The notes under the pieces: generated by a model
The model's database searches: none
What the model saw: only the letters and a program-made list of their open reading frames with translations
What the model was told of the DNA's origin: nothing
Program-made: the position numbers and the translations under genes
From: Natrarchaeobaculum aegyptiacum
GTDB lineage: Archaea > Halobacteriota > Halobacteria > Halobacteriales > Natrialbaceae
Assembly: GCF_002156705.1 (NCBI RefSeq)
Contig: NZ_CP019893.1
Location: 3,782,001 to 3,846,000 of the forward strand
Direction: 5' to 3'
Length of the DNA stretch: 64,000 nucleotides
Shown here: positions 62,974 through 64,000 of the stretch, piece by piece
Position numbering within the stretch: position 1 is the first letter of the stretch
Layout: each line of letters begins with the position of its first letter

Positions 62974-64000
62974 TCAGATGACCGTCCCGTGTTTCTTGGC
63001 GGGGACCGACTTCTCGAGGTCGGCGTAGAAGTCGAACCGGCGCTCGAGTTGCGCACGGAGATCACTCGGCGGGACTATTTCGTCGATGACGACCTCGCTC
63101 GCCATCCGGTGGGCATCGATGTCTTCGCGGTAGGACTCCCGGAGGTCGTTCTCGGTGCGCTCGCGCTCTTCGGGGTCGTCGATCTCGGCCAGCTTTCGCG
63201 CGTAGACGGCGTTGATCGCCGCCTCGGGACCCATGATGGCGATTTCGCCCGAAGGGAGCGCGAGGACGCTCTCGGGATCGTAGGCCGGCCCGCCCATCGC
63301 GTAGATTCCCGCGCCGTAGGCCTTGCGGACGACGACGGTCTGCTGGGGGACCGTCGCAGACGATGTCGCGTAGATCATCCGCTTTCCCTGCTCTAAGATC
63401 CCGTCTTTCTCGACCTGCGAACCGGCCATGAAGCCGGGGGTATCACAGAGGTACAGCAACGGAACCCCGTAGGCGTCACAGGTCCAGATGAACTGGGCGG
63501 CCTTCTCGGCAGCGTCGGGGAAGATCGCGCCCGCGCGAGAGGCAGGCTGATTCGCCACGATCCCGATCGGTCGCCCGCCGATCCGGGCGAACGCCGTGAC
63601 GATTTCACCGCCGAAGTCGGGGCGCAACTCGAGCACCGAGTCTTCGTCGACGACGCGTTCGATCACGTCGTGCATGTCGTAGCCCCGATTCGGTTCCTGC
63701 GGGACGACCGCGTCGATGTCCTCGGGCGACTGTGCGGGCGGTCGCCCCTCTCGCCGAGGGGGCGACTCCTCGGCGTTGTCCGGCAGGTACGAGAGCAATT
63801 TCGCCGCGAGTTCGCGGGCGTGTTCTTCGTCCCGCGCGACGAGGTCCGCCGATCCCGACTCCCGGGCGTGGATCTGGGGTCCGCCGAGGTCCTCGAGGTC
63901 GATCTCCTCGCCGGTGACCATCTGGACCATCCGGGGAGAGGCGATGGCCATCGCGGACATGCCCTCGACCATGATCGTGAAGTCGGCGAAGACGGGCGTG
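62974..64000 (-). CDS. Acyl-CoA carboxylase carboxyltransferase subunit (partial)
   Basis: The gene runs off the window edge; about 342 residues are visible, the C-terminal two thirds of a protein normally about 515-590 long. Seen are GGPQIHARESGSADLVARDEEHA, FGGEIVTAFARIGGRPIGIVANQPA, LLYLCDTPGFMAGSQVEKDGI, KAYGAGIYAMGG and the ending HGTVI. The family carboxylates propionyl- or acetyl-CoA from biotin. Similar haloarchaeal genes are called pccB/mmdA; the biotin subunit is not in the window. Confidence 0.92.
   Translation of the reverse strand, partial: TPVFADFTIMVEGMSAMAIASPRMVQMVTGEEIDLEDLGGPQIHARESGSADLVARDEEHARELAAKLLSYLPDNAEESPPRREGRPPAQSPEDIDAVVPQEPNRGYDMHDVIERVVDEDSVLELRPDFGGEIVTAFARIGGRPIGIVANQPASRAGAIFPDAAEKAAQFIWTCDAYGVPLLYLCDTPGFMAGSQVEKDGILEQGKRMIYATSSATVPQQTVVVRKAYGAGIYAMGGPAYDPESVLALPSGEIAIMGPEAAINAVYARKLAEIDDPEERERTENDLRESYREDIDAHRMASEVVIDEIVPPSDLRAQLERRFDFYADLEKSVPAKKHGTVI

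Noticed and set aside
1-64000. CRISPR array, integrated element or defence island
   Set aside because: No regular repeats with spacers, no cas genes, no integrase, transposase, restriction or toxin-antitoxin genes were recognised.

Overview
The window is a continuous piece of a haloarchaeal chromosome. It is GC-rich throughout and encodes very acidic proteins. It carries archaeal/eukaryote-type information genes (stalk proteins P1 and L10/P0, L1, eL43, RpoP, KEOPS subunit Pcc1, prefoldin beta), preQ0/archaeosine genes, Tat-type lipoprotein signals, HalX and HalOD1 signalling domains, and many leaderless starts with a TATA-like box about 25 bp upstream. Composition looks even from end to end. 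No rRNA, complete tRNA, CRISPR array, integrase or transposase gene was seen. A zinc-ribbon-less eL43 would suit a Natrialba/Natronorubrum-type lineage, but genus placement is a guess.

Layout. 1-4.9 kb (+): three tandem NosL-like Tat lipoproteins (the first cut by the window edge), an archaeal signal peptidase I and a DUF5305 membrane protein. 5-9.3 kb: a prenyl diphosphate synthase (-) divergent from purL (+), then a HalX response regulator. 9.3-13.4 kb: a PAS/GAF sensor whose kinase motifs are degenerate, an aminotransferase with its Lrp-type regulator, and a HalOD1 protein. 13.4-19.4 kb: an acidic protein, a thioredoxin-fold protein with BtpA, and a minus-strand run of TctA permease, lactonase-type metallo-beta-lactamase and iron alcohol dehydrogenase. 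19.6-21.7 kb: the L1-L10-P1 ribosomal stalk operon. 21.9-25.4 kb: a membrane protein and a two-gene lactate-utilisation module in which LutB and LutA are fused. 25.6-28.4 kb: eL43-RpoP-Pcc1, an intervening MFS transporter, then prefoldin beta and DUF3194.

28.4-34.4 kb (-): a small membrane protein, DUF2103, a four-PAS histidine kinase, a polysaccharide flippase and an FxLYD lipoprotein. 34.7-39.6 kb (+): SurE, a soluble chemotaxis transducer and topoisomerase I. 39.6-44.4 kb: a TlpA-like thioredoxin, two convergent methyltransferases, the queD-queE-queC operon for preQ0, and a winged-helix regulator. 44.5-48.1 kb: a CinA/MoaB-like protein, a 38-residue membrane microprotein, an NAD kinase-like protein, an AbrB-PhoU protein and a small membrane protein. 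48.2-64 kb: central metabolism (aminotransferase, nitrilase, aldehyde dehydrogenase, acyl-CoA dehydrogenase, glutamate dehydrogenase, CitE-like lyase, MaoC hydratase, acyl-CoA carboxylase carboxyltransferase) interleaved with a Bud32/RIO-like kinase, membrane proteins and two PH-domain proteins.

No single dramatic new system stands out. The features most worth a second look are the NosL triplet beside a signal peptidase, the sensor that has lost its phosphoacceptor histidine, the cysteine-free eL43, the MFS gene inside an information-gene cluster, the permease-lactonase-dehydrogenase run, the MaoC-PH-PH operon, and several perfect palindromes at promoters.
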